DNA of 64,000 nucleotides from the NCBI GenBank assembly GCA_963575745.1, contig CAUYUJ010006291.1, positions 99,501 to 163,500 on the forward strand, read 5' to 3'. This document shows positions 62,966 to 64,000 of this stretch, one piece after another. Each line of letters opens with the position of its first letter. Within the stretch, counting starts at the first letter, position 1. The notes under the pieces are model-generated. The model was not told where the DNA came from. It worked only from the letters and a program-made list of their open reading frames with translations, and ran no database searches. Source of the DNA: Prorocentrum cordatum. Its lineage: Eukaryota > Sar > Dinophyceae > Prorocentrales > Prorocentraceae. The position numbers and the translations under genes are program-made.

Positions 62966-63558
62966 ACCTTGTCCAGACCTCGTGGCCCCCTGGGATGTCT
63001 GGGCCCTTCGCCTTCACCCCCCCCCTCTGGCTCATCCCGCTCTGGCTCCTCCTTCCTCCACCCTCCTCCTCGCTACTTTTCCCTCCCTCCTCCGCGGGGC
63101 AGGACACGCACCGGGCGCTGCTGCGGGACGGGCTAATCGGGCGCGCGGACGGGCCCGCGGGCGACCCTGGGGGAGGCGCTGCAGCGCTCCCGCGAGGGGT
63201 CGAGGGGTGCGTGGTCGAGGCGAGGGGTCGAGGCGGGAGGGGTCGAGAGGCCGTTGGGGGCCGAGTATCGAGGCGAGAGGTCGAGGTGGGAGGGGCGGAT
63301 GGGGTCGAGGGGGCCGAGGGGTCCAAGGGTGAAGGGGTCCAGGGCGCAGGCCCCAACGTTTTTGCACGTGCCTGGGCCCCGCGGGGGCCTGCGCAGGCGG
63401 ACGGAGAGCCTCCGGAGGCACCCGCGCGACACCTCAGGGGAGGCCTGCCGGAGCCTCCAGATATGCCAGGAGAGCTTCTGAGACCCCAGGGGTGCCTCCC
63501 GCTGCTCGTCGCGCCGCCGCCGCAGCCGCCGCCGTCGGCGTCGTCGGCGGCGGCGGCG
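62966..63558. other. GC-rich DNA without a recognisable gene
   Basis: GGGGTCGAGGGG-type runs at 63170-63340 and Ala/Pro/Arg-rich frames; nothing assignable. Confidence 0.5.
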
Positions 63559-63655
63559 GCGGCGTCGGCGTCGTCCGTGTCCGTGTGCGCGTCCGTGTCC
63601 GTGTCCGTGTCCGTGTCCGTGTCCGTGTCCGTGTCCGTTTCCGTGCTCGTCCGCC
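63559..63655. repeat. (GTCCGT)n hexanucleotide repeat
   Basis: TCCGTG repeats about 14 times with one TGTGCGCG interruption. Downstream GTC/GTT triplets continue to 63735. The last 260 bases of the window show no gene. Confidence 0.95.
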
Positions 63656-64000
63656 GTCTGCCGTCCGTCCGTCGTCGTTGTCGTCGTCGTAGGCATCGTC
63701 GTTGTCGTCGTGGGCGTCGTCGTGGTCGTCTGTCGAGGAATCGCAAGCGTAGACGAAGGCGCGTGGATTAGGACGCAGCTGGTCAGCTTTTCCGCGTTTC
63801 ACCACGGAGTGCTCGGTTGACTCGAGTGATGTTGCGATCGTCCCCTCCCTCTTGCCCCCCTTCTTCTCCCAAAATATCGCGCTGAAAAAAAGAAGGTAAA
63901 GGCGCGTGGATTAGCGGCGGGTCCCATTTCTCTATAGAATCGGCGCTCTCCTCGGCAAATCGGGCGGCATTGGCCTCGCGTTGTGCCAGGTCTTCGCATC

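Noticed and set aside
1-64000. tRNA, rRNA, SL RNA gene or CRISPR array
   Set aside because: No cloverleaf with CCA-type arms, no rRNA signature, no SL followed by GT and an Sm-like site, and no regularly spaced short repeats with unique spacers were seen. The repeats here have no spacers.
53966-64000. A host protein-coding gene in the right third
   Set aside because: No frame there carries a recognisable domain beyond the LINE-like fragments; most sequence is satellite.

Overview
The window reads as nuclear DNA of a dinoflagellate. The decisive sign is the dinoflagellate spliced-leader (DinoSL) sequence. It is complete (22/22) on the + strand at 51375-51396, and 20 of its 22 bases are present on the - strand at 10329-10348. 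High GC, abundant micro- and minisatellites, pyrimidine-rich tracts and retroelement families typical of these algae agree with this. I cannot fix the genus; a free-living type such as Prorocentrum would fit.

Almost everything interpretable is mobile or repetitive; I found no intact host gene. Left to right: (1) 1-1733, a 90-bp minisatellite (array 1) with a conserved terminal module. (2) 4282-10350, a near full-length LINE on the - strand: ORF1 with a CxxC finger, and ORF2 with endonuclease, RT, CCHC knuckle, RNase H and C-terminal zinc modules. It starts with a DinoSL relic and lies between two (GGA)n tracts. (3) 10624-19775, a degenerate TCTTGGGGCC repeat split by an 8231-bp Ty1/copia element (11118-19348, - strand) with identical 288-bp LTRs and a perfect TCTCG duplication. 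(4) 19954-22165, a 53-bp hairpin repeat and array 2. (5) 22930-25226, a decayed LINE tail with two C2H2 fingers followed by a methyltransferase-like module. (6) 25230-27340, low-complexity DNA. (7) 27910-29704, a second LINE remnant on the - strand. (8) 30030-38830, hairpin/MITE-like elements, microsatellites and a third copy of the TCTTGGGGCC repeat.

(9) 39266-46614 holds a tyrosine-recombinase retroelement (DIRS/PAT/Ngaro group) with split direct repeats in the order A1 - YR - B1A2 - gag - RT/RNase H - B2. Its three ORFs are open. (10) 46615-51374, MITE-like and satellite repeats. (11) 51375-52195, a DinoSL-tagged, frame-broken copy of a gene resembling bacterial DUF4386 membrane proteins, lying between two C/T-rich tracts. 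(12) 53200-64000, a LINE zinc-module remnant, two long GAT-rich tracts, array 3 (same family as arrays 1 and 2), an RNase H-like LINE remnant and a 104-bp minisatellite.

The pieces make one story. The LINE and the DUF4386 copy both start with DinoSL and both lie between C/T-rich (or G/A-rich) tracts. That suggests trans-spliced mRNAs are reverse-transcribed and inserted into TCC/GGA-type tracts, by this LINE for itself and perhaps in trans for host mRNA. The YR element and the copia element are the youngest-looking insertions, judged by near-identical or identical repeats.
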